Origin: Lachnospiraceae bacterium
GTDB taxonomy: Bacteria > Bacillota > Clostridia > Lachnospirales > Lachnospiraceae
Assembly (NCBI GenBank): GCA_910574285.1
Contig: CAJTAL010000021.1
Location: 1-64,000 of the forward strand
Length of the DNA: 64,000 nucleotides
Direction: 5' to 3'
The notes under the pieces were generated by a model, which was given only the letters and a program-made list of their open reading frames with translations, was not told the origin of the DNA and did no database searches. The position numbers and the translations under genes are program-made. Positions within the stretch are counted from its first letter, which is position 1. The number at the start of each line of letters is the position of its first letter. This document shows, in pieces, positions 31,799 to 40,543 of the stretch.

Positions 31799-34700
31799 AT
31801 GAAAGAAAAAAAGAAAAAAAGCGTTGATAAAAGAGAGATTATAACTCGTTCCGAAAAGGGGAAAATGTTTTTACAGCACTGTTGTAAACATCCTAAAGAT
31901 GTTCTTCGGCTTGGTAAGGCTACTATTCTTTATGGGACAGAAGGGTTAAAAGGGCGCGCGGATGAACTGGCGCGCAAAGAGTGGGAAAAACAGCATAAAG
32001 GCCGGGGTATCAGTGCAGATAAATTATCCTGTAATATCAAATTTTCTATTGTAATGCCTGTTTACAACGTGGAGATAAAGTGGCTTGATAAAGCGATTCA
32101 ATCGGTTAAGAACCAGACATATCAAAATTGGGAGATATGTATTGCAGATGATGCGTCTACAGATATAAGTGTCAGGAGATATCTGGAATCTATCCGAGAT
32201 GAGCGTATCAAAATCAAATATTTGGAAAAAAATCAGGGGATTTCCGGAGCATCGAATGAAGCGGCGGCTTTGGCATCGGGTGATTATATGCTCTTGATGG
32301 ATAATGACGATGAACTATCTTCTGAGGCGCTATTTTCGTTTTATAAAAATCTGACCAAGACAAATGCGGATATTATTTATAGTGATATGGATATAATCGA
32401 TGAAGAAGGTAATCATTCTTCACCTCTTTACAAACCAGACTGGTCTCCGGAACTTTTGCTGTCACAGATGTATTTGGGACATTTGGTGGGATTTAAGCGG
32501 GAATTATTCGAGCGATGCGGAGGCTTTCGCAGTGAATTTGACGGATCACAGGATTATGATTTGATTTTGAGAATGTCTGAATATGCAGAGTGTGTCGAGC
32601 ATGTGCCCGAAATACTATATTCATGGAGGACACTGCCAACGTCTACGGCTGGGAATGCAGATGCAAAACCCTATGCACAGACAGCAGGTCAAAGAGCGAT
32701 TCAGGAGCATCTTGACAGAACATTAGGAGAAGGCGCGGCCAGAGCAGAAGAGACAGAAAATCTGTTTGTATATGACATCAGATATAACTTGAGAGAATGG
32801 CCGCTTGTGTCCATCATTATTCCCACAAAAGATCATGCGGATGACCTGAGAGTTTTATTAGAAAGTCTTTTTGAAAAAACGGTTTATGAAAATTTTGAAA
32901 TTATTATTTTAGATAATAATTCGGAAAAAGAAGAGAGTAAAGAATATTTTGCTGAGATTCAGAAAGAGTACGAAAATGTTCAGGTAATTGAGGCAAAGTA
33001 TAAATTTAACTGGTCAAAACTCAATAATCATGGTATTCGTACAGCTAAAGGCGATGTGTTTGTCTTATTGAACAATGACACGAAGATAATAGAGCCGCAA
33101 TGGCTGCAGAGATTGGCGGAGCGTGCGGTCCAGCCGGAGACAGGAGTGGTTGGCGGCCTTCTTCTATATGAAGACAATACAATTCAGCATGCCGGCGTCG
33201 TGGCAGGAATGGGCGGCTGGGCAGATCACGTATTTAAGGGAATGCAGCCTGTACATCAGGGTACTCCGTTTGTGTCACCTATGGTGGCCAGGAATGTTAC
33301 GGCGTGTACGGGAGCATGTATGGCTGTTTCCAGGAAAGTGATAGAGAAAATAGGAGGATTTGATGAGAGCTTTATCATATGCGGCAGTGATGTAGAGCTT
33401 TGTATCAGGGCAATTGATGAAGGATATCGCAACGTGTATGTGCCGCAGGTGAAATTATATCATTATGAGTCAAAAAGCAGGGATTCTTACATTCCGCAGG
33501 TGGATTTTGAACTTTCAGACATCATGTATTCAGGATATCGGAAGGGAGGAGATCCGTATTATAATAAAAATCTGAAAACCGATACCTGTATTCCTGAGAT
33601 TATAACAGAACAAAAAGCGGAACCGGAACAGATTCAGACATTGAGGGTAGGGATTAAATCTATTAATGAACTGCATTTTAGAAAAGTGGAGAAGGAAGGA
33701 CAAAGACTGAATCTGCTCATACCATCTTTGAATGCAGAACATGTATTTGGAGGAATTGCAACTGCCTTGAAATGTTTCGAGACGTTGGGTGAAGAATTAG
33801 GCTGCGATACCAGAATTATTTTAATTGACGCCGAGATGGATTCGGAGGCAAGAGAGAAGTACAGTAAAAAATATCAGATTGTTTCGGCAGATAAAGACAG
33901 CACAGCAAGACATCAGATTGTTTCCATGGTGAGGAGAAAAAGGAAGACATTACCTGTATCAAAGAATGATCAGTTTATGTTTACCGCCTGGTGGTCTGCG
34001 TATATTATACAGAACGAATACAGACACTGGGCAGGGAACGGTAGATTGCATCCCAGACCGTTTCTTTACTTAATACAAGATTATGAACCGGGATTTTACT
34101 CATGGTCATCGGGATATTCATTGGCGGAATCGACTTATAGATGTGAGTTTCCGCAGATTGCAATCTTTAATTCTCATGAATTAAGAGACTACATGATGGC
34201 AAAAGGATACCGGTTTACACAAGTATATTGTTTTGAACCTGTGCTTAATTCGTATCTGAAAAAGCAGGTTCAGTCGTTTGATCATACGATATATAAGAGG
34301 AAACAGATACTGGTATATGGAAGACCAAGTGTGGCAAGGAATGCGTTTGAGCTTGTAGTTGATTCGCTGAGAAAGTGGGTGTCCATTCAGCTTGGAGTTG
34401 AGAGCTGGACGGTTATATCTGCAGGAGAAGAACATGATCCGGTATATTTGGGGGAAGAGATGTACTTAAATTCTGTCGGGAAATTGACGATAGAAGAATA
34501 TGCTAAAGTTTTGAAGGAGAGCTATGCAGGCATATCGCTGATGGTTTCTCCTCATCCAAGTTATCCGCCTCTGGAGATGTCTGTGTTTGACGTGAAAGTA
34601 ATTACGAATTGTTACGGAAATAAAGATTTGTCAAAATTCAGTGAGAATATTATTTCAGTTAAGGATGTCAATCCGGTGCTTATAGCTCGTGAATTAAAAG

Positions 34701-34831
34701 AAATTTGTGACGGTTATCATGTGGTTGTACCACATCGGGCGGTAAATGAAGAATATGTTAATACAGATGAACCATTTGGATTTATAAAGGAATTAAAAGC
34801 AAAGATGGTGGAAGACGCCCGAATGGAATAG
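31799..34831 (+). CDS. Three-domain glycosyltransferase (GT2-GT2-WsaF-like)
   Basis: 1010 residues from the ATG at 31799, chosen over 31745, which overlaps the previous gene and has no ribosome site; AAGGA lies 12 bases before it. Domain 1 is a GT2 fold (FSIVMPVYNVEIKW, DDASTD, MDNDDELS). Domain 2 is a second GT2 (SIIIPTKDHADDL, LLNNDTK, GGFDESF). The last 370 residues resemble the WsaF rhamnosyltransferase fold (LIPSLNAEHVFGGIATAL, LIQDYEPGFYSW, SYPPLEMSVFD). Such fused enzymes assemble rhamnose-containing wall glycans. It is cytosolic and probably at the membrane with the ABC exporter that follows. Confidence 0.88.
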   Translation: MKEKKKKSVDKREIITRSEKGKMFLQHCCKHPKDVLRLGKATILYGTEGLKGRADELARKEWEKQHKGRGISADKLSCNIKFSIVMPVYNVEIKWLDKAIQSVKNQTYQNWEICIADDASTDISVRRYLESIRDERIKIKYLEKNQGISGASNEAAALASGDYMLLMDNDDELSSEALFSFYKNLTKTNADIIYSDMDIIDEEGNHSSPLYKPDWSPELLLSQMYLGHLVGFKRELFERCGGFRSEFDGSQDYDLILRMSEYAECVEHVPEILYSWRTLPTSTAGNADAKPYAQTAGQRAIQEHLDRTLGEGAARAEETENLFVYDIRYNLREWPLVSIIIPTKDHADDLRVLLESLFEKTVYENFEIIILDNNSEKEESKEYFAEIQKEYENVQVIEAKYKFNWSKLNNHGIRTAKGDVFVLLNNDTKIIEPQWLQRLAERAVQPETGVVGGLLLYEDNTIQHAGVVAGMGGWADHVFKGMQPVHQGTPFVSPMVARNVTACTGACMAVSRKVIEKIGGFDESFIICGSDVELCIRAIDEGYRNVYVPQVKLYHYESKSRDSYIPQVDFELSDIMYSGYRKGGDPYYNKNLKTDTCIPEIITEQKAEPEQIQTLRVGIKSINELHFRKVEKEGQRLNLLIPSLNAEHVFGGIATALKCFETLGEELGCDTRIILIDAEMDSEAREKYSKKYQIVSADKDSTARHQIVSMVRRKRKTLPVSKNDQFMFTAWWSAYIIQNEYRHWAGNGRLHPRPFLYLIQDYEPGFYSWSSGYSLAESTYRCEFPQIAIFNSHELRDYMMAKGYRFTQVYCFEPVLNSYLKKQVQSFDHTIYKRKQILVYGRPSVARNAFELVVDSLRKWVSIQLGVESWTVISAGEEHDPVYLGEEMYLNSVGKLTIEEYAKVLKESYAGISLMVSPHPSYPPLEMSVFDVKVITNCYGNKDLSKFSENIISVKDVNPVLIARELKEICDGYHVVVPHRAVNEEYVNTDEPFGFIKELKAKMVEDARME

Positions 34832-34865
34832 GGATTTTCAGCAGAGAGAGCAAAGGAGGTTTATT

Positions 34866-35642
34866 GTGCCAGCGTACATTCAAAATTTTATTCGATTCAG
34901 ACCGCTCCTTAGCGAATTGATTGCCAGAGATATTAAGATAAAATACAGACGTTCCGTTTTGGGAGTGTTGTGGACTTTGCTGAATCCATTAATGATGATG
35001 ATCGTACTGTCCATCGTATTTTCGAATCTGTTTAAATTTAATGTGGAAAATTTTCCGATTTATTTATTAAGCGGGCAGGTTATATTTAATTTTTATTCAG
35101 ATTCGACGAATACTGCCATGAATTCGATACTGGGGAGTGCGTCTCTGATTAAGAAAGTATATATACCCAAATATTTATTCGTGTTGTCACGGATCTGTTC
35201 CAGTGTAATAAACCTTGCGGCGTCGTTTTCAGCGTTGCTTTTGGTTATGACAGCGATGAGAGTAGAACTGCATTACACAATTGTTTTGGCATTTGTGCCG
35301 ATTTTGTTGTTAGTAACGTTTTCGCTGGGTGTGGGCTTATTTTTGTCGGCGTTGGTGGTCAAATTTAGAGATGTGATGCATTTATATTCGGTTTTCGTCA
35401 CGGCGTTGATGTATTTAACGCCGGTTATCTATCCGATGTCGATCCTTCCGTCCTGGATGGTGACTATTGTAAAGTTGAATCCATTGACTAATTATCTGAC
35501 GATGTTTAGAAATGTGATGATGAATCATACTGTATTTAGAATATCAGATTTATTAATCGGAATATTGGAAGCAGGTATAGCTATGTTTATCGGTTTATTT
35601 GTTTTTTATCGCAATCAGGATACGTTTATTCTTAATTTGTAG
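34866..35642 (+). CDS. ABC-2 polysaccharide export permease (Wzm/TagG-like)
   Basis: A 258-residue membrane protein starting at GTG, seven bases after AGGAGG. It has six transmembrane helices and the family start LIARDIKIKYRRSVLGVLWTLLNPL (shown as RDIKIKYRRSVLGVLWTLLN), with the conserved LTPVIYP near residue 190. It forms the channel that moves lipid-linked O-antigen or teichoic-acid-like chains across the membrane. The ATPase follows after 9 bases. Confidence 0.92.
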   Translation: MPAYIQNFIRFRPLLSELIARDIKIKYRRSVLGVLWTLLNPLMMMIVLSIVFSNLFKFNVENFPIYLLSGQVIFNFYSDSTNTAMNSILGSASLIKKVYIPKYLFVLSRICSSVINLAASFSALLLVMTAMRVELHYTIVLAFVPILLLVTFSLGVGLFLSALVVKFRDVMHLYSVFVTALMYLTPVIYPMSILPSWMVTIVKLNPLTNYLTMFRNVMMNHTVFRISDLLIGILEAGIAMFIGLFVFYRNQDTFILNL

Positions 35643-35651
35643 GTGTAAAGT

Positions 35652-36386
35652 ATGGAGAAATCAGTTATAATCAAGGTAGATCATGTGTCTATGAAGTTCA
35701 ATTTATCTTCTGAGAAATTTGACAGTTTTAAAGAATACGTTATTAAGAGAATAAAAGGACAGGTTTCGATTGAAGAATTTTGGGCCTTGAATGATGTTTC
35801 GTTTGAAGTGTATAAAGGAGATTCCATCGGTTTGATTGGTTTGAACGGCAGCGGGAAGAGTACGATGCTTAAGACAATTGCAGGCGTCCTGAAACCAACC
35901 AAAGGTTCTGTTACAGTATCGGGAAGCATCGCGCCACTGATAGAGTTGGGAGCAGGCTTTGATATGGACCTCACGGCAAGAGAGAATGTGTTTTTAAACG
36001 GAGCGCTTTTGGGTTATACACGAAGTGAGATGCAGTCATATTATGATGATATTGTAGACTTTTCCGAATTGCACAATTTTATGGATGTTCCGGTCAAAAA
36101 CTTTTCATCCGGAATGGTGTCCCGTCTGGCCTTTGCGATAGCTACAATAGGAATTCCGGATATTCTGATTGTGGATGAAGTTTTGTCCGTAGGAGATTTT
36201 CAATTCCAGGAAAAATGTGAACAGCGTATTCAGAATATGATGGAACATGGAACGACAATACTTTTTGTGTCGCATAGTATTGACCAGGTGCAGAAGATCT
36301 GCAGTAAGATAGTCTGGCTGGAGCAGGGGCATATGAAATGTTTTGGTGATGCAAAAGTAATCTGTGACGAATACAGGAGATCATAA
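35652..36386 (+). CDS. Polysaccharide export ATP-binding protein (Wzt/TagH-like)
   Basis: A 244-residue ABC ATPase: Walker A GLNGSGKST (residues 63-71), signature NFSSGMVSRLAFA, Walker B ILIVDEVLSVGD, and a long N-terminal FWALNDVSFEV typical of Wzt/TagH. It lacks the C-terminal carbohydrate-binding domain of long Wzt proteins, so export does not depend on a capped chain end. It pairs with the permease upstream. The next gene starts 11 bases downstream. Confidence 0.92.
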   Translation: MEKSVIIKVDHVSMKFNLSSEKFDSFKEYVIKRIKGQVSIEEFWALNDVSFEVYKGDSIGLIGLNGSGKSTMLKTIAGVLKPTKGSVTVSGSIAPLIELGAGFDMDLTARENVFLNGALLGYTRSEMQSYYDDIVDFSELHNFMDVPVKNFSSGMVSRLAFAIATIGIPDILIVDEVLSVGDFQFQEKCEQRIQNMMEHGTTILFVSHSIDQVQKICSKIVWLEQGHMKCFGDAKVICDEYRRS

Positions 36387-36397
36387 GGAGTAGAATA

Positions 36398-37000
36398 GTG
36401 AAGAAATGGATAAGGTATGTCATATTGAGCGCCGGGGCAGTTGCCGTATGCTTCTTGTATGCTCATATTGACAAAGTGCATAATGTCTATGATATAACTA
36501 CAGATAACAGTTCGTATGTTTCAGCTAATATAATGGGGGATTCGTTTGTCTCTCAGTCGTTTCGGTGTACCGAAGATTGTATTGATGGAATATCATTGCA
36601 GCTTCTCTTAAGCGGAGAGGCTAAAGAGGGGGAATTGCAATATCGTTTGTTGGATGAAAGCGGCCAGGAGCTGCACCATGGGGTATATCCCATTGAACAG
36701 ATTAAGAGCGAACGGATCAATAAGATTATGTTTGATAAGACGGTAGAGAGTACAAGGGATAATGTTTATAAGATTTCTCTGAAAGCAGAGGGATTAGGCG
36801 AGGGTGCAAGTCTGGGGATATATTATGATCCGGTAGGAAAAAAGACAGGAAACCTTGAAGTGAACGGAAAAAAGACAGAGGGAACTTTGGTTTTACGATG
36901 GATAACACATCGGTTTGATGCAGAAACATTTATCGTAACATTAGGAATTATTGTTTATTTTGTCGCTTTCTTTAAAATCCTGTACAGGCTTTTCTCATAA
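36398..37000 (+). CDS. Hypothetical protein with two membrane anchors
   Basis: A 200-residue protein starting at GTG seven bases after AAGGAG. One helix at residues 5-24 and one at 176-197 flank an external beta-rich domain of 150 residues (DSFVSQSFRCTEDCIDGISL, with a Cys pair that could form a disulfide; SLGIYYDPVGKK). The layout recalls the external domain seen in the DUF2142 neighbour and other carbohydrate-binding jelly rolls. I do not recognise the family. It is co-transcribed with the Wzm/Wzt exporter, so a role at the exit of glycan export is plausible. Confidence 0.65.
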   Translation: MKKWIRYVILSAGAVAVCFLYAHIDKVHNVYDITTDNSSYVSANIMGDSFVSQSFRCTEDCIDGISLQLLLSGEAKEGELQYRLLDESGQELHHGVYPIEQIKSERINKIMFDKTVESTRDNVYKISLKAEGLGEGASLGIYYDPVGKKTGNLEVNGKKTEGTLVLRWITHRFDAETFIVTLGIIVYFVAFFKILYRLFS

Positions 37001-37172
37001 GAGAGTAGACAGGGCTGATTATCAGCGGAAGACTGTTTGTATCGTTGTTTTGCTGTTTTATCCATATGGTGTGCTGTGGTATATTCAGGCTAGTATAGTA
37101 GAAATTATACTGGCCTATTCGTTTATAAAGAGGAAAAAGATAAATTTGGCATTTGGTGACTGCCGAGCGTGA
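37001..37172 (+). other. Possible remnant of a membrane protein
   Basis: The frame ending at 37172 encodes a hydrophobic piece (KTVCIVVLLFYPYGVLWYIQ) and a Lys-rich tail, but has no start codon with a ribosome site. It looks like the end of a decayed gene between the anchored protein and the DUF616 gene. Low certainty. Confidence 0.3.
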
Positions 37173-37243
37173 CTTTGAATAATGCTTTGTCTGGAATCTG
37201 TTCGGCTGATAAATTAGTTATAGAAGTAGAGAGGGAAAAGAGA

Positions 37244-38527
37244 ATGAGTAGAGAGAGGATATGTGTATATACGTGTATTACCGGTAATTATGATGATCTG
37301 CAGCCGGTATATCAGGAAGAAGGAATCGATTATCTTTGTTTTACTAACAACAAAGATTTAGAATCCGATGATTGGAAAATAATTTATATCGAAGATACGG
37401 ATTGTCTGGGAAATATGATGCTGTCACGTCAGATCAAGATGATAGGACATCCATTTATAGAGGAAAATTATGATATCAGTATATGGATGGACGGCGCAGT
37501 ACAAGTCCGGGCCGAAATGGGCAGTTTCTTAGAACAATGCTGTGGGATGGATAAGCATCACATGGCATGTTTTCGGCACAGCGTGCGAGATTGTGCGTAT
37601 GAAGAGGCGGCGGCGTGTATTATAGGGCGCAAGGAGCAGAAAGAAAATATTATTCCGCTGCTTGATTTTTTAAGAGAAGAAAAATTTCCTGAGCATTACG
37701 GACTTGCGGAATGTACGGTTTTAATACGCCGGCATAATGAAGAAGACGTTAAAAAGGCTATGCGTTTATGGTTTGAATTGCTGATAAAATATGCAAAGAG
37801 AGATCAGCTATCCTTTCCTTATAGTATCAAAAAGACAGGACTGCAAGTACAGTGGATTGATATGAATGTATTTGACAATCCATGGTTTTGCAGGATAGCT
37901 CATAGATGTCTGGAAGAGTTGGAGTCTTGCAGGATCATGTTTGGGGAATATAAGGACGTTTATACAGATGTATATAAGGACTGCAAGTTAGAAACGGCAG
38001 GAAAGAAGTGTAAAATGCGGTTTGAGATACCGATAGACTGTAATGAAATGGTTATTAATCTGGGAACATACTTTGGAAAACTCATGTACGACTTTGTTAT
38101 AGATGTACCGGGAGCAGAAGTGATATATTGTTCAGGAATACCGGTTTTGCATTTTCAGGTATTTGATAATGAAGATATGGTTATCAAGGTTACCGGTGAA
38201 TTTATTGCTGAACAGGAAGTATGCTGTTCTTTTGCATTGTCGAATACAGGAGAACAGGCAGATCAGGAATTTATGGATGTCTTTGTGGAGCGTTATTACT
38301 ATGATAAACGGAGTCTGAGGAATACAGTTTACTTTTTAAATCAACAAAACGACAAAATAAGTCAAAAATACGATAAATTGTCTGATAAATATAAAAGATT
38401 AAAGAAAGAGCTTATTGAATTTATGGAGCTTAAGAAGACGCCGCTTCTGGGGAAAGTAAGACCGTTGTGTGAACGTCAGGACATAAAGGCAAAAATTATC
38501 AGAAGTATTATCTTAAGAAATTTCTGA
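37244..38527 (+). CDS. DUF616-type glycosyltransferase-like protein
   Basis: The start at 37244 (MSRERICVYTCITGNYDDL) follows GAGAGGGAAAAG. Of 427 residues, the first 220 match the DUF616/TOD1 type (YTCITGNYDD, FTNNKDL, SIWMDGAVQV, ECTVLIRRHN), a GT-A-like fold of retaining or unknown mechanism. Residues 240-370 form a beta-rich extra domain. A coiled coil follows (QQNDKISQKYDKLSDKYKRL), then a basic tail. The coiled coil may tether it to other enzymes of the locus. Substrate unknown. Confidence 0.8.
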   Translation: MSRERICVYTCITGNYDDLQPVYQEEGIDYLCFTNNKDLESDDWKIIYIEDTDCLGNMMLSRQIKMIGHPFIEENYDISIWMDGAVQVRAEMGSFLEQCCGMDKHHMACFRHSVRDCAYEEAAACIIGRKEQKENIIPLLDFLREEKFPEHYGLAECTVLIRRHNEEDVKKAMRLWFELLIKYAKRDQLSFPYSIKKTGLQVQWIDMNVFDNPWFCRIAHRCLEELESCRIMFGEYKDVYTDVYKDCKLETAGKKCKMRFEIPIDCNEMVINLGTYFGKLMYDFVIDVPGAEVIYCSGIPVLHFQVFDNEDMVIKVTGEFIAEQEVCCSFALSNTGEQADQEFMDVFVERYYYDKRSLRNTVYFLNQQNDKISQKYDKLSDKYKRLKKELIEFMELKKTPLLGKVRPLCERQDIKAKIIRSIILRNF

Positions 38528-38569
38528 TTATGAATATAAGAATCCGATGTCAAGATCTCGAATATTTAT

Positions 38570-38598
38570 TAGACAAACTTTCTTGTGTATAGTATAAT
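38570..38598 (+). promoter_or_regulatory. Internal promoter in the polysaccharide locus
   Basis: TAGACA (38570-38575), 17 bases, TATAAT (38593-38598), with flanks nearly identical to the promoter at 28395. It marks a second transcription unit starting with the phosphoglycerol-transferase-like gene. Confidence 0.7.
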
Positions 38599-38636
38599 AT
38601 ATAGAAATTTGGGTTGAAATACGAATATAAAGTAAA

Positions 38637-40499
38637 ATGCGGAAGATAAGGAGTGTATGGTCTGACATGCAAAAAGTCTTTGGAGTGGTTAAAAAGGTTT
38701 TGACAATACTTGGAACGGCATTGGCAGTACTTTTGATGGCGCTGGCAACGATTATCTATTTCAGCATACAGTGGATGTTTAATACCTGGAGCAATCTGAC
38801 GATGGATGAACTTATGTTTCATCTGACGGCGCCGTTAGACGGAACGAATGAGTCGATGATAAAGGAATACCTGAGCATGTGCGTGGCGCCGACAGTACTG
38901 GTATTGATACTGACGGTTATCCTATTTATCACCTGGCATAAGAAGAAAATGTATTTTGTGTTTATGGGTGTGGGGATGGTTGCGTCATTGGCTGTATCGG
39001 CCAGTGTCGTACAAGGTGCATGGAATAAGCTGGATGCAGGAAGTTATGTAAAAGCCCAGGGAACATATTCGACTTTTATCGATGATAACTATGTGGACCC
39101 TGCGGATGTTATACTGGAGTTTCCGCAAAGAAAGCGGAATCTGATCTACATATTTCTGGAGTCTATGGAGACAACTTACACAGATCAGTCGAACGGCGGA
39201 GCGTTTAGGAAGGATGTAATCCCGGAATTAACGAAGCTTGCACAGGAGAATGAGGATTTCTCGGGGGAGAGCAGCGAGTTAAACGGCGGGCTGTCTATGC
39301 CCGGGACAACCTGGACTATGGGGGCAATGTTTGCACAGACCTCGGGTCTGCCTTTGAATATTGCGTTAGATAATAATGATATGGATACGCAGGATGCCTT
39401 TTTCCCGGGTATCATAACGATGGGTGATATATTAGATAATGCTGGATATAGGCAATCTCTGATGATTGGTTCGGATGCAACCTTTGGCGGAAGGAGGTTG
39501 TATTTTAGCGAACATGGGAATTATGAGATGTATGATTATAATTATGCGAAGGAGATGGCGTGGATACCGGAGGATTATAAAGTCTGGTGGGGATATGAGG
39601 ATCAGAAGTTATTTGACTTCGCAAAAGAAAAAATATTGGAAATTGCGAATGAAGAAGAGCCGTTCAATTTCACATTGCTGACTGTAGATACGCATTTTGA
39701 GGATGGGTATGTGTGTGATATTTGCCGGAATACGTTTCGGGAAGATCAGTACGCGAATGTAATGGCATGTTCCAGCCGTCAGGTGGAAGACTTTGTGAAG
39801 TGGATACAAATGCAGAGTTTTTACGAGAATACGACGATCGTATTAGTCGGAGATCATCCGACGATGGATTCCGACTTTTGCGAAGATGTAGATGAAGACT
39901 ATGTGCGGAAAGTATACACATCTTATATTAATCCGGCGGCAGAATTAGAAATAGATAAAGAACGGTATTATACTACCTTTGACATCTTTCCTACTACTTT
40001 GGCGTCGTTGGGAGTGAAGATTAAGGGAGAGCGGTTAGGGCTTGGAACGAATCTTTTTTCAGGCAAGCAGACATTGACAGAGAGATTCGGAAGTGAAACC
40101 GAAGAAAAAGAACTTGAAAGAAAATCAGAATTGATGGAGAAACTTGCTGCTTTGGATAAGAATAAGCAGGAATTACTGACACGGAAAGGAAAGTATCCCA
40201 AGGCAGTTATATCAGTAGAGGAATACAGAGCTGAAAATGCGGTTATACCAGTCAGGATAGCTAATTTTGAAAATATAATAAATGACGTCGCGGAGGTATC
40301 GTTGTCTGTATGGACGGCAGAAGATCAAAGCGATATGCAATGGATACAGATGAGTATACAGGAGGACGGCAGTTATTACGCGGATATTGACATTTCGATC
40401 TTTGGTTATAAGCAGGGAGAATACAGTATTCATGCCTATATAGTCGACAGCGAAGGGGATCAGTACAGGGTTGCAGAGGCGATAGGAGCCGTCTATTAA
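38637..40499 (+). CDS. LTA-synthase-like sulfatase-family phosphotransferase with C-terminal Bsp-like domain
   Basis: 620 residues; ATG 38637 is used, though 38667 is also possible. Three or four N-terminal helices are followed by an external alkaline-phosphatase-superfamily domain. Metal and nucleophile motifs are IYIFLESMETTY, SMPGTTWTMGAM (likely Thr nucleophile), DTHFEDGY and VGDHPTM. This is the LtaS/MdoB type that transfers phosphoglycerol from phosphatidylglycerol. After a helical linker (about 485-515) the last 100 residues match the GBS Bsp-like repeat (VWTAEDQSDMQWIQM, GEYSIHAYIVDSEG). It probably decorates the exported glycan with phosphoglycerol; the donor is inferred. Confidence 0.85.
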   Translation: MRKIRSVWSDMQKVFGVVKKVLTILGTALAVLLMALATIIYFSIQWMFNTWSNLTMDELMFHLTAPLDGTNESMIKEYLSMCVAPTVLVLILTVILFITWHKKKMYFVFMGVGMVASLAVSASVVQGAWNKLDAGSYVKAQGTYSTFIDDNYVDPADVILEFPQRKRNLIYIFLESMETTYTDQSNGGAFRKDVIPELTKLAQENEDFSGESSELNGGLSMPGTTWTMGAMFAQTSGLPLNIALDNNDMDTQDAFFPGIITMGDILDNAGYRQSLMIGSDATFGGRRLYFSEHGNYEMYDYNYAKEMAWIPEDYKVWWGYEDQKLFDFAKEKILEIANEEEPFNFTLLTVDTHFEDGYVCDICRNTFREDQYANVMACSSRQVEDFVKWIQMQSFYENTTIVLVGDHPTMDSDFCEDVDEDYVRKVYTSYINPAAELEIDKERYYTTFDIFPTTLASLGVKIKGERLGLGTNLFSGKQTLTERFGSETEEKELERKSELMEKLAALDKNKQELLTRKGKYPKAVISVEEYRAENAVIPVRIANFENIINDVAEVSLSVWTAEDQSDMQWIQMSIQEDGSYYADIDISIFGYKQGEYSIHAYIVDSEGDQYRVAEAIGAVY

Positions 40500-40543
40500 T
40501 CAGTACTTGTCAATTCGTCAAAATAAATTGGAGCAGTTAAGAA

